Below the pieces are notes generated by a model. The model made no database searches, had not been told where the DNA came from, and saw only the letters and a list, made by a program, of their open reading frames with translations. Of a stretch of DNA of 64,000 bases, positions 6,748 through 14,769 are shown piece by piece. This DNA comes from JABDGM01 sp046349975. Lineage in GTDB: Bacteria > Planctomycetota > Planctomycetia > Pirellulales > Lacipirellulaceae. Location of the stretch: NCBI GenBank assembly GCA_046349975.1, contig JAXMBH010000007.1, positions 62,001 to 126,000 on the forward strand, given 5' to 3'. Within the stretch, counting starts at the first letter, position 1. Each line of letters starts with the position of its first letter. The position numbers were made by a program, and so were the translations under genes.

Positions 6748-8445
6748 ATGGACATGGACAAATTAGTCGCCCTGTGCCGGCGGCGCGGTTTTTTGTTTCA
6801 GTCGAGCGAAATCTACGGCGGCCTCAACGGCTTCTGGGATTACGGCCCGCTCGGCGTGGAGCTGAAGCGCAATATCAAGAACGCCTGGTGGCAAGACATG
6901 GTCACCGGCCACAACGAGCTGGTGAAGGCAGCCGGCGCGCCGTCGACCTACGAGATGGTCGGCCTCGACGCTTCGATCATCATGCACCCGCAAGTGTGGA
7001 AGTGCTCGGGGCATTTTGATTTGTTCGCGGATAAGATGCAAACATGCCGTCAGTGCAAAAGACTGTTCAGAGCAGATCATGTTGAGGAGATGCACAAGGA
7101 AAGTGCTTGGCTTCCGGAACTGCAGGAGGTTTGGAAGGAGAGTGTGCCCACGAACACGGGGCGTTTGAAAATGTGGGCGCAACAAAAGGGAAAAAAGATT
7201 GCGCCCGGATTGGCGCTCGTGAGAGATACGGATGCCGTTATCAACGCGATCAATAAAGTAATTGCGGAAAAGAAGCAGGGTGCCTTCGTCAATCTTGATG
7301 CGTGGTTCAATTTTGTATTTGATGCGAACGGACAAGTATTCTTGGCCGACGCATGCCCCGAGTGTGGAGGCGATCTCACAGAGCCACGAGACTTCAACTT
7401 GATGTTTGAGACTATCGTTGGTGCTTTGAAGGACGAGAATAACAAAGCCTTCCTGCGTCCCGAAACGGCCCAAGGCATCTTCGTGAACTTCAAGAATGTG
7501 TGCGACAGCACGCGCGTGAAGGTGCCGTTCGGCATCGCGCAAGTGGGCAAGAGTTTCCGCAACGAGATTACGCCGCGGAATTTCACGTTTCGGTCGCGCG
7601 AGTTCGAGCAGATGGAGATCGAGTTCTTCTGCCACCCAACGACGTCGCGCAAGTGGTACGAGTACTGGCGCGACCGCCGCATGAAGTGGTACACCGATCT
7701 TGGCTTGGCCGGCGAACGGCTGCGTTTGCGCGAGCACGATAAGGATGAACTTAGCCACTATTCTGTGGGCACGGCCGACATCGAATACGCCTTCCCGTTC
7801 CTCACCGCCGGCGAGTATGGCGAACTCGAAGGCATCGCCCACCGCGGCGACTTCGACCTGCGCAGCCACATGGAGGGGAAGCTCGTGAAGAACGCCGAGG
7901 GTTGCCTCGAGGTGGAGTTGGTTGAAAACGCCGACGGCAAGAAAGTGCCGAAGCACAAAGGCAGCGGGCGCGATCTGACGTATCGCGACGATGTCACCAA
8001 CGAGCGTTTTACGCCGCACGTGATCGAGCCCTCGGCCGGGGCAGATCGGGGCACGCTGGCGTTCTTGTGCGAGGCGTATCATGAAGATCAGGCGCCGGAC
8101 GAAAAGGGCGATATGCAAACCCGCACGGTGATGAAATTTCACCCCCGCATCGCCCCCGTTAAGGCGGCTGTTTTCCCCCTCGTGAAAAAGGATGGCATGC
8201 CCGAGGCGGCCAAGGAAATTTACACTGCGCTTAAACGCCGGTTCGTGACGTTTTATGATGAGAAGGGCGCGGTCGGCCGCCGTTATCGGCGGCAGGACGA
8301 AGCCGGCACGCCGTTCTGCATTACGGTCGACGGCCAAACGCTGCAGGACGGCACCGTCACGATCCGCGATCGCGATTCATTGGAGCAGTGGCGTGTGAAA
8401 AGCGCCGACGTGGTCGAAGAGGTAGCAAAACGCGTGGAGACTTAA
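6748..8445 (+). CDS. glyS: Glycyl-tRNA synthetase, single-chain type
   Basis: This 565-residue class II synthetase charges tRNA-Gly and is the dimeric single-chain form, not the bacterial alpha2beta2 form. Evidence: the N-terminal motif FLFQSSEIYGGLNGFWDYGP with GxxxKRNI after it, motif 2 region FLRPETAQGIFVNFKN with SFRNEITPRNFTFRSREFEQ, and the SHYSVGTADIEYAFPF block. A zinc-binding pair CRQC (near residue 94) and CPEC (near 205) flanks an extended insertion domain. That middle part (about 7021-7440) is visibly lower in GC and uses different codons from both flanks, so it may have been exchanged by recombination. Start ATG 6748; MDMDK gives a second ATG two codons on. Confidence 0.95.
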   Translation: MDMDKLVALCRRRGFLFQSSEIYGGLNGFWDYGPLGVELKRNIKNAWWQDMVTGHNELVKAAGAPSTYEMVGLDASIIMHPQVWKCSGHFDLFADKMQTCRQCKRLFRADHVEEMHKESAWLPELQEVWKESVPTNTGRLKMWAQQKGKKIAPGLALVRDTDAVINAINKVIAEKKQGAFVNLDAWFNFVFDANGQVFLADACPECGGDLTEPRDFNLMFETIVGALKDENNKAFLRPETAQGIFVNFKNVCDSTRVKVPFGIAQVGKSFRNEITPRNFTFRSREFEQMEIEFFCHPTTSRKWYEYWRDRRMKWYTDLGLAGERLRLREHDKDELSHYSVGTADIEYAFPFLTAGEYGELEGIAHRGDFDLRSHMEGKLVKNAEGCLEVELVENADGKKVPKHKGSGRDLTYRDDVTNERFTPHVIEPSAGADRGTLAFLCEAYHEDQAPDEKGDMQTRTVMKFHPRIAPVKAAVFPLVKKDGMPEAAKEIYTALKRRFVTFYDEKGAVGRRYRRQDEAGTPFCITVDGQTLQDGTVTIRDRDSLEQWRVKSADVVEEVAKRVET

Positions 8446-8468
8446 ACGGGAAGCGGTTTTAAGATCGT

Positions 8469-8529
8469 AGCTGAATTCGCAAGAATGCAGGCTTCGAGCG
8501 AGGTGCACTGAATTCTTGCGAATTCAGCT
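8469..8529. repeat. Perfect 18-bp inverted repeat (GAATTCGCAAGAAT family), copy 1
   Basis: AGCTGAATTCGCAAGAAT (8469-8486) is exactly complementary to 8512-8529, with a 25-base loop. It lies 23 bases after the glyS stop. The same arm sequence recurs at 53503-53566 between pstS and pstC, so it is a dispersed element; it may also act as a transcription or mRNA-end hairpin. Confidence 0.75.
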
Positions 8530-8575
8530 GCCGAGCATCGAGATCTTGAAACCGCTTCCGACAGGCGAATGGCGT

Positions 8576-9157
8576 ATGACCGCCAAATCGCGGTTGGGTT
8601 GCGACACCCGGCCGCTGCTCATTCTCGATCTCGATGAAACGCTCATCTTCGGTGCGGCCGCGGAGCTTGACCGGCCCGCCGAATTCCGTGTCGGTTCGTA
8701 CTACGTGTACGAGCGGCCGCATCTCGCGGAGTTTCTTGCTAAAGCGGCGACCTTCTATAACCTCGCGATTTGGTCCTCGGGCAGCGTGGAATACGTCGAG
8801 GCGATCGCCGAGAAAATTTGCCCGCGAGCAACTTGCTGGCAATTCGTGTGGGGCCGCGAGCGGTGCACGCCGCACACGTACTTCAATGAGTACTTCGTCG
8901 ATTACATCAAGGACCTCAAGAAGGTGAAGCGACTCGGCTACGACCTCGAGCACATCCTGGTGGTCGACGATACCGAAAGCAAGCTCTGCCGCAACTTCGG
9001 TAACGCGATCTACGTAGCGCCATTCTTCGGCGATTCACACGACAACGAATTGCCACCACTGGTGCGGTATCTGGAGTCGATCCGCAGCGCCGAAAATTAT
9101 CGCCTCATTGAAAAGCGGGGCTGGCGGGCCGATTGGCAGCGAAATTGGCAGGATTAA
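8576..9157 (+). CDS. FCP1/NIF-like HAD phosphatase
   Basis: A 193-residue HAD-superfamily phosphatase of the NLI-interacting factor (FCP1 homology) type. The nucleophile motif is LLILDLDETLI (DxDxT), followed by the FCP1-type YVYERPHLAEFLAKA, motif II IWSSGSVEYV, and motif III HILVVDDTESKLC near the end. In eukaryotes this family dephosphorylates the RNA polymerase II tail; in bacteria the substrate is unknown. I chose ATG 8576; an in-frame TTG at 8516 falls within the inverted repeat and is unlikely. It stands alone between glyS and a toxin-antitoxin pair. Confidence 0.8.
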   Translation: MTAKSRLGCDTRPLLILDLDETLIFGAAAELDRPAEFRVGSYYVYERPHLAEFLAKAATFYNLAIWSSGSVEYVEAIAEKICPRATCWQFVWGRERCTPHTYFNEYFVDYIKDLKKVKRLGYDLEHILVVDDTESKLCRNFGNAIYVAPFFGDSHDNELPPLVRYLESIRSAENYRLIEKRGWRADWQRNWQD

Positions 9158-9220
9158 CGCGGTCGGCGTTCAGTGTATAATTGAACTTGGCAATTCAATT
9201 CCTGCTTTTCGAGCCTATCC

Positions 9221-9454
9221 ATGACCCAAGTTACGATCGATTCTGCCACGGTTGCCAAGCTCAAAGACGTTCACGAAATGGTAGAACTGCGTGACGACTC
9301 GGGCAGGATTGTTGGACACTTCATGCCCGGCCCGCTGCGCGATGACGAAGGCAAGATCGTAGTCCCGATTTCCGAGGAAGAATTGGACCGTCGAAGTATG
9401 GAAAAAGGTGGGCGTCCACTGAAAGACATACTCCATGATCTGTCGAAACTATGA
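9221..9454 (+). CDS. Putative antitoxin paired with a RelE/ParE-like toxin
   Basis: A 77-residue acidic protein with the pattern VELRDDSGRIVGHFMPGP then PISEEELDRRSMEKGGRPLKDILHDL. This arrangement, a short strand segment ending in a proline and a C-terminal SEEEL helix, is what I associate with small planctomycete and cyanobacterial antitoxin-like proteins found directly ahead of ParE/RelE toxins. No DNA-binding motif is evident. The stop overlaps the next start as ATGA. Its role as antitoxin is inferred from size and position. Confidence 0.6.
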   Translation: MTQVTIDSATVAKLKDVHEMVELRDDSGRIVGHFMPGPLRDDEGKIVVPISEEELDRRSMEKGGRPLKDILHDLSKL

Positions 9455-9702
9455 AGTACACGGTCATTTGGGAGAGGTCAGCCGAACACGACCTTACCGA
9501 GATTTGGTTGCACTCGCGACTAAAGCATGCGATCAATCAAGCCGTTGCCAAAATTGATGATGACCTGAAAGCGAAACCGCAAGAATGCGGCGAGTCGCGC
9601 GAGCGGGGGCGACGGGCTCATTTCGTGTGGCCGCTTGGGGTCGCATATCTTATCGAAGAGGACGACCGGCAAGTACGCGTCCTCTCCGTGTGGCACACTT
9701 AA
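9451..9702 (+). CDS. RelE/ParE-family toxin-like protein
   Basis: An 83-residue basic protein beginning MKYTVIWERSAEHDLTEIWL, the typical RelE/ParE opening (beta strand followed by a helix with an acidic-Leu pattern). The central GESRERGRRAHFVWPLGVAYLIEEDDRQVRVLSVW supplies the remaining strands of the fold. It begins within the stop codon of the preceding gene, so the two are coupled. Whether it targets ribosome-bound mRNA or gyrase cannot be decided from sequence. Confidence 0.7.
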   Translation: MKYTVIWERSAEHDLTEIWLHSRLKHAINQAVAKIDDDLKAKPQECGESRERGRRAHFVWPLGVAYLIEEDDRQVRVLSVWHT

Positions 9703-9835
9703 CAATTAGTTTTGCTCGTTATGAGCATCGGCACATTTTGCCGTTTAGCGCGGACTTCTGTGAGATTGAACCCGAAGAGGCCAATTCGATGCGGAGCGCT
9801 GACCTGTTTGCTGCGTTAATGCGGTTTTCACGCTG

Positions 9836-9912
9836 CTGTAGCGTCAGGGTGGCTGAGGCGACGCCCCAGTTTCGACGATTCGCTGGGGCGTTGCCCCAGA
9901 CACCGGCTACAG
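9836..9912. repeat. Imperfect inverted repeat with CGCCCCAG/CTGGGGCG core
   Basis: CTGTAGC (9836-9842) pairs with GCTACAG (9906-9912) and CGCCCCAG (9862-9869) with CTGGGGCG (9883-9890), giving a nested hairpin between the convergent toxin gene and the zinc-ribbon protein gene. It may end transcription from both sides. Confidence 0.6.
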
Positions 9913-9928
9913 TCGCATGAAAACGACG

Positions 9929-10747
9929 TCAGAACCCGCTGCCCAATCGGGTCGCCAGCTGATCGAGCTGCCCCTTGAGATTGGTGAGCATCATGTGCGG
10001 GCTCGCGCCGCGGGCGAGGTCGGCGTAGAACGTCGGCGCACTGCCGCCGGCGCGCATCGTCGTGAGCACTTCCGCGGTTTGCTGCAGTTGGCCGAGGCGG
10101 TTCTGCACGTCTTGCAGTTTGCCGGCCGAGTAGCGGCTATGCCGCCACAGGCGCGAAACCGCGAGCACGAGGCCCAGGATCAGCGTGCCTTGCCCGCCGA
10201 TCGCGAGGCCGAGCGCGATGTTCCAGAATTGAAGCTGCTTGGCGGCGAGGGACCAGCCCATGAGGCCGAGCCCGGCAGCGAGCGTCAACGACCCGGCCGT
10301 TACGATGACCCAGGCCATGACCTGGCTACTTTCCGTGCGATGCGGATGCAAACTCGCGCTGGCGGCAATCGGCGGCGCCGCTGCGGGCAGGGCCACATTC
10401 GCGGCCAGGTCCTGTGGGCTGAATAAATCGTGTGGCGGTTCGAACCGGCGATGATCGGGAAACAGGCCGTCGCCCGGCTTCCTGAACGTCGTCGTTGGCC
10501 GCTTGAGTTCGCGAGCCAGATTGCGGACGCGTTGGTCAGCCGACCAATCGTCATCTTTGCGCAACGGCGCCGCTGCCATGGTTGTCCGCGCCGGTTGCTC
10601 GTCGAGGGCGATGCCGTCATCGCAGATCCGCGCCTGGGTATTGCTCTTGCCCTTTTTGGCTGGCTGCTGGCAGCGCGAGCATACAATGCGGCCGGTCGTC
10701 GCGTGGGCGAGGCCAGGCGTCTCCTGTTGGCAAGTACTACACCACAT
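9929..10747 (-). CDS. Zinc-ribbon membrane protein of unknown function
   Basis: A 272-residue protein starting MWCSTCQQETPGLA with a second CSRC about 20 residues later, so a four-cysteine zinc ribbon is likely at the N-terminus. A Pro/Ala-rich linker follows, then two membrane helices around residues 142-163 and 175-200 (MAWVIVTAGSLTLAAGLGLM and ALGLAIGGQGTLILGLVLAV). The C-terminal helical region (YSAGKLQDVQNRLGQLQQ) may form a coiled coil. Planctomycetes carry many such proteins, but I know no function. A perfect 16-bp palindrome lies 34 bases upstream. Confidence 0.7.
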   Translation of the reverse strand: MWCSTCQQETPGLAHATTGRIVCSRCQQPAKKGKSNTQARICDDGIALDEQPARTTMAAAPLRKDDDWSADQRVRNLARELKRPTTTFRKPGDGLFPDHRRFEPPHDLFSPQDLAANVALPAAAPPIAASASLHPHRTESSQVMAWVIVTAGSLTLAAGLGLMGWSLAAKQLQFWNIALGLAIGGQGTLILGLVLAVSRLWRHSRYSAGKLQDVQNRLGQLQQTAEVLTTMRAGGSAPTFYADLARGASPHMMLTNLKGQLDQLATRLGSGF

Positions 10748-10780
10748 ACGATCGAAGTTGCGAAGTCGAGGGTCAAGCGA

Positions 10781-10796
10781 GTGCTAGCGCTAGCAC
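10781..10796. promoter_or_regulatory. Perfect 16-bp palindrome GTGCTAGCGCTAGCAC
   Basis: This self-complementary sequence lies 34 bases upstream of the zinc-ribbon protein start on the minus strand. Position and perfect symmetry fit an operator for a dimeric regulator, but nothing identifies the regulator. Confidence 0.4.
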
Positions 10797-10949
10797 GGCG
10801 CAATACCCTGCGCGTGCGTTGGCGTCGTTCTCACATCGGCACCGTGCCGTGCGAAACTGTAGCGATTTGGCAGACATTGCGGCGTAGCACGAGTGGCAGC
10901 ACCTCCGCACGCATGCGCAATCAAAGACAGAATGAAGCAAAGAGAATAA

Positions 10950-10994
10950 CCGCGATGCTACGCATCGCCGGCCCTGCGATGCGTAGCATCGCGG
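10950..10994. repeat. Perfect 19-bp inverted repeat abutting the cytochrome b stop
   Basis: CCGCGATGCTACGCATCGC (10950-10968) is exactly complementary to 10976-10994 with a 7-base loop. The element touches the stop codon of the cytochrome b-c gene. It would form a very stable hairpin in the transcript and probably ends or protects the mRNA, though no T-run follows. Confidence 0.75.
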
Positions 10995-12896
10995 CTACTC
11001 ATACCACTCCCCGCGCAACCACGCGACGAGAATCGCCAGATCCTCGGCGCTCAGCCGGTTGGCCGGGTTGCCGGGGTGCGCCGCGAACGCCGGCATGCGA
11101 TCGTTCTTGTCGCCGTAGAAGCGTTCGTTCGCCGGGTTGCTGATGAACTCGCTTAGCCACTGCGATGACGCATAGCCCGTGAGATCGGGCGCGGAGCCTC
11201 CTCCTTGCGATTGGAACTTGTGGCAATCGATGCACGCGAACACATCGACGATCGCCTTCCGCCCGGCCTCGATGCGATGCTGCGAATTTGCGACGTCGCC
11301 GAGCGGCCGCCCGCTTTCGGCAGCAAGGGCTAGCGCCACATCGTCGCGGGCCTGCCGATATTTGGCGAGTTCATCACCTTTCAACTCGGTGAGTTGGCCG
11401 CCGATTGTTTCCTTGACGTAATTCGCCATCTCGCCGTCCTTGAAGGCCGTGTAGCCGAAATAGTGCGGCCCGGCGACGTGAGCAGGATCGAGAATACCGC
11501 GCACCCAGTCGATCGTGCCGAATCGCCACAAGTTCGACGCACTCGGTTTCTCGACTGCGATCACTTGCGTTGCGTCGACATTCGCCGCCGCGCCGCCAAC
11601 TGCCTCCGCGCCATTGGCCGTGCTGGCTGGCGCGTGGCTATGGCACGCCGCACAATGCTCGCGGAACAATTTTGGCCCCTGCGTCTTCGGATCGGTTCGC
11701 ATGAGCGCGAGCGCACCGGTTGGCGGAATGCCGGTCGGTGAACTGGCGAGTGTCACTGCCCGCTCGGCTTGTGTTTTCGCATCGGCCACCGCCGCCAAGT
11801 AGTGTCGCGATTCTGGTGTCGCGCCGTTGTGATCCTCGCGCCAAGCGAGCGTCGTCAACACGGCGGCGCCGACGATGAGCGCGAGCGTCCACACGACATT
11901 GAAGCGATGCCCCAATTGCCACCGCCCGACGAGCGGCATCAGGAACAGCGTGAACATCACGAGGCCAGGCACGGCGATGGCGCCGACGAGCGGCGGAAAC
12001 ACTTCCAGATACTTGAGCAACTGGAATAAGAACAGGAAGTAGACTTCCGGCCGGGCGGCGGCGTAGCTCTCCGCCGGATTCGCCGGCGCACCCAGCTCCG
12101 CCCCCAATTGCTGCCCCAGAGGCACGCCGCGGTCCGCAGTCGGGTAGTGCCACAGCACGAGGACCAGTACCACGATTGCCACGCCCAGGCACGCCACCGC
12201 ATCGCGGAGGACCTGCTCGGGCCAGAACGTGGTGTCTGGCGCATGCTTCGGATCGCGGACCGTCAGCCCATGCCGGCGAAACAAGAGCACGTGCAGGGTC
12301 AAGAAACCGGCGAGCAACATCGGCAGCACGCCGGCGTGGAGGGCGAAAAACCGGGTGAGCGTGTGATGCCCATAGTCGTTGCCGCCGACGACCAACCGCT
12401 GCAAGGACTCGCCGACCAGCGGCACGAGCGCGATCATGTTGGTCGCGACCTTGGTGGCCCAATACCCTTTCTGATCCCATGGCAGCAGGTAGCCCGTGAG
12501 CGCGAGGCCGAGCACGATCTGCATCAGCACGAGGCCTAGCCAAAAATTGATCTCGCGCGGCGCTCGATACGCGCCGTCAATCACGACTTGCACGAAGTGG
12601 ATCGCCATCAGCACGACCATCATTTCGGCGGTAAAGTGATGCACGCCGCGCAAGAGCCAGCCGGCCGTCATGTGGTTCTGAATGTAGAACACGCTTTCCC
12701 AAGCGGTCTGAGCGCTTGGGCTGTACGCGGCCCACAGCACGAGCCCCGTGACGACCTGTACGAAGAAGCAGAAGCTGAGGGTGCTGCCCCACACATATCG
12801 CCACCGCGCGCCGCCCGGAATGTGTTCGTACAGGGCCGCGTGCGTGAACGCGCGAATGCCGGTGCGATGGTCGAGCCAGGCGAGAAACGCACTCAT
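10995..12896 (-). CDS. Cytochrome b fused to a dihaem c-type tail (bc complex)
   Basis: A 633-residue subunit of a quinol:cytochrome c oxidoreductase. The first 210 residues are cytochrome b: H86/H100 and H187/H202 are the likely pairs of haem b ligands, with LTGYLLPWDQKGYWATKV matching the b6-type Qo region. A second membrane block with the PEVYFLFLFQLLKYLE segment (PEWY-like Qo motif, here PEVY) follows. The C-terminal 200 residues carry two haem c sites, CAACH and CIDCH. The start is ATG 12896, which overlaps the Rieske stop as ATGA. With the Rieske protein and the menaquinone genes nearby, it should pass electrons from menaquinol to periplasmic acceptors. Confidence 0.88.
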   Translation of the reverse strand: MSAFLAWLDHRTGIRAFTHAALYEHIPGGARWRYVWGSTLSFCFFVQVVTGLVLWAAYSPSAQTAWESVFYIQNHMTAGWLLRGVHHFTAEMMVVLMAIHFVQVVIDGAYRAPREINFWLGLVLMQIVLGLALTGYLLPWDQKGYWATKVATNMIALVPLVGESLQRLVVGGNDYGHHTLTRFFALHAGVLPMLLAGFLTLHVLLFRRHGLTVRDPKHAPDTTFWPEQVLRDAVACLGVAIVVLVLVLWHYPTADRGVPLGQQLGAELGAPANPAESYAAARPEVYFLFLFQLLKYLEVFPPLVGAIAVPGLVMFTLFLMPLVGRWQLGHRFNVVWTLALIVGAAVLTTLAWREDHNGATPESRHYLAAVADAKTQAERAVTLASSPTGIPPTGALALMRTDPKTQGPKLFREHCAACHSHAPASTANGAEAVGGAAANVDATQVIAVEKPSASNLWRFGTIDWVRGILDPAHVAGPHYFGYTAFKDGEMANYVKETIGGQLTELKGDELAKYRQARDDVALALAAESGRPLGDVANSQHRIEAGRKAIVDVFACIDCHKFQSQGGGSAPDLTGYASSQWLSEFISNPANERFYGDKNDRMPAFAAHPGNPANRLSAEDLAILVAWLRGEWYE

Positions 12897-13531
12897 TCGG
12901 CCGGCTTCCTTTCCTCGATCCCCTTCTGAAATTTCTGAAACGCGACCGTCACTTCCTGGTCGCCGTCGGCGGCTGTGAGTTCCACCGGCAACACATCGAG
13001 CCCGCGCCGACTCGGGCCGTAGAGCTTGGCACCGTCGATCCCGAACGCGCTCTTGTGGCAGGGGCACTCGAATCGCTTGTCGGCCGGATTGAAATCGACG
13101 AAGCAGCCCAGGTGCGGGCACTCCGCATTGAATGCGACCACGTTCGACTTACCGCCGGCTTCGGTGCGCGAGAGATAGATCATGCCGATTCGTTGGTTCG
13201 CAATCCGAGTCCAACTGTCGACAAGATCGGATACGACCGGGAACGCATGCGGCAGGCCATCGGCCGGCAGCGCGGCGAGCGGACAGATGCGGATGAACCG
13301 CGCGCCTGGTGCGTTGTTGTGGGCAGTGGGGCCTGCTGCATCGCTGCCATTATCAGATTCGGTCTTCCGTCGTCCGCGCCGCCACGGGTCGGTCATCACA
13401 CCGAACCCTGCCGCGAATGGGAACAATGCGACCAAGCCGCCGATCACGAGTGCCGCGACTCGGACCAAAAATGGCCGCCGCTCGGAGCCGCGAGCTGTTT
13501 TGCCGGCTGCTGAAGTAGGTGGACTCGTCAT
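12893..13531 (-). CDS. Rieske iron-sulfur protein of the bc complex
   Basis: A 212-residue membrane-anchored Rieske protein. One transmembrane helix (about residues 20-45) follows a basic N-terminus. The 2Fe-2S boxes are CPHLGC (C138, H140, C143) and CPCHKSA (C156, C158, H159); box II has Lys where bc1-type proteins usually have Gly. It hands electrons from quinol to the c-type haems and is co-translated with the cytochrome b-c gene through an ATGA overlap. The order Rieske then cytochrome b is that of most bacterial bc operons. Confidence 0.92.
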   Translation of the reverse strand: MTSPPTSAAGKTARGSERRPFLVRVAALVIGGLVALFPFAAGFGVMTDPWRRGRRKTESDNGSDAAGPTAHNNAPGARFIRICPLAALPADGLPHAFPVVSDLVDSWTRIANQRIGMIYLSRTEAGGKSNVVAFNAECPHLGCFVDFNPADKRFECPCHKSAFGIDGAKLYGPSRRGLDVLPVELTAADGDQEVTVAFQKFQKGIEERKPAE

Positions 13532-13577
13532 ACCACCAATTTAGGGTGTGGCTTGATGACCGTCGAGAGTGGGGCGC

Positions 13578-13638
13578 GAGTCAAGAGCCGAACACGGGTT
13601 GCGAAGCGAGTCCGCCCCACATGTCTGGCTCTTGACTC
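13578..13638. repeat. Inverted repeat GAGTCAAGAGCC / GGCTCTTGACTC
   Basis: A perfect 12-bp inverted repeat with a 37-base loop, between nrnA and the Rieske gene. The surrounding sequence is built of GAGAGT and GACTCTC words, giving further imperfect pairing. It looks like another dispersed intergenic element. Confidence 0.55.
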
Positions 13639-13662
13639 TCGACTCTCCGCTCTCGATGCTTC

Positions 13663-14649
13663 TCACCCTTTCGCCATTCCCACCAACATTGCTTCAACGA
13701 CCGCCGGCTCGGCTTCGCTGAGCGGGCCGCGAAAGCGCACGCCGGAGGCCGCCTTGTGTCCGCCGCCGCCGAACTGGGCGGCGATCGCGTTCACATCGAG
13801 CGTCGATCGGCTCCGCAGGCTCACCTTCGTTTCCTGCGGCGATAACTCCAGCATCAGAATCGCCGCTTCCACGCCGGCAACGCTCAGCAGCCGGTTGATC
13901 ACGTCTTCCGTATCCGTCGGTTCAGCGCCGACCACGCGTAAGTCGTCTTGCGTGATCGCCGTGGTGAGCAGCCGGCCATCGAGGTGCGACTTCACGTTCA
14001 TGAGAATGCGGCCCTGCAACCGCAGCCGCGGCAAGCTATTCTGTTCGTACAATTTCGCGAACACGACATGCGGCTTCGCGCCGGCTGCAACTAATTGTGC
14101 AGCGGCCTCGAAAGTCGGCTGTGTGACCGAGGCGAAACGAAACCAACCGGTGTCGGTGCCAATGGCTGCGAACAATGGCGTCGCCATCTCGGGCGTGAGC
14201 TTCACGCCGAGCGCAGCGATGGCCTGCACGATGAGCCGGCCGGTCGATTCGGATTGCACGTCCTTGAATACGACCGCCCCCAAATCATCCTGGCTCACGT
14301 GATGATCGATGTTGATTTTCCGCGCCTTTGAGGCGCGCACGACATCGGCCATCGGCCCCAACTGCGACCAGGCGCTCGTATCAACGACGGCTACCACATC
14401 GCAGTCCAAGTCGGCCGCCGTTACATCGCGCCCGAGCACGAGCACTTCGTTTTCGGGATCGATGAACGCGATATGCGGCGGCACGCCGTCGCCGTTGACG
14501 ATTCGCACCGTCTTCCCCAGCGACCGCAGCGCGAGCGCGAGGCCAATTTCACTGCCGATCGCATCGCAATCCGGCCGCATGTGGCTGGTGAGCACGAACG
14601 ACTGTGCCTCGCCAACCAGTTCCACAAACTCGCGCCAATCAATCGTCAT
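13663..14649 (-). CDS. nrnA: DHH-family phosphoesterase, NrnA-like
   Basis: A 328-residue DHH/DHHA1 protein like NrnA, which degrades nano-RNAs to nucleotides and can dephosphorylate pAp. The metal-binding motifs are HMRPDCDAIGSEIG (motif I), VVDTSAW (motif II), NIDHHVSQDD (the DHH motif) and the C-terminal DHHA1 signature FGGGGHKAASG. All expected catalytic Asp and His residues are present. It lies downstream of ribF on the same strand. Oligoribonuclease is the best guess; a cyclic-dinucleotide phosphodiesterase is less likely given the lack of GGDEF or PAS domains. Confidence 0.88.
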   Translation of the reverse strand: MTIDWREFVELVGEAQSFVLTSHMRPDCDAIGSEIGLALALRSLGKTVRIVNGDGVPPHIAFIDPENEVLVLGRDVTAADLDCDVVAVVDTSAWSQLGPMADVVRASKARKINIDHHVSQDDLGAVVFKDVQSESTGRLIVQAIAALGVKLTPEMATPLFAAIGTDTGWFRFASVTQPTFEAAAQLVAAGAKPHVVFAKLYEQNSLPRLRLQGRILMNVKSHLDGRLLTTAITQDDLRVVGAEPTDTEDVINRLLSVAGVEAAILMLELSPQETKVSLRSRSTLDVNAIAAQFGGGGHKAASGVRFRGPLSEAEPAVVEAMLVGMAKG

Positions 14650-14653
14650 GTTA

Positions 14654-14677
14654 TATAGCCCAGCCGTCTCGGCCGGG
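14654..14677. repeat. TATAGCCCAGCC palindromic element, copy 3
   Basis: A diverged copy of the TATAGCCCAGCC/GGCTGG element (here with GTCTCGGCCGGG as right half), immediately upstream of the nrnA start. Confidence 0.5.
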
Positions 14678-14769
14678 TTCAGCTCAGGTAATGCTTCTCA
14701 ATTCTATCGCCGGCTCGCCCTTGCGCGGTCAAACGGAGCGAATACTCCGATCCGGAACGGATCGGCTAT

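Noticed and set aside
6584..6766. A short frame giving NHEEHKGHEG and a hydrophobic tail.
   Set aside because: It is translation of an inverted repeat, a frequent false gene.
6763..8337. A 524-codon open frame on the minus strand opposite glyS.
   Set aside because: It is an antisense shadow of a highly conserved gene; its product has no recognisable motif.
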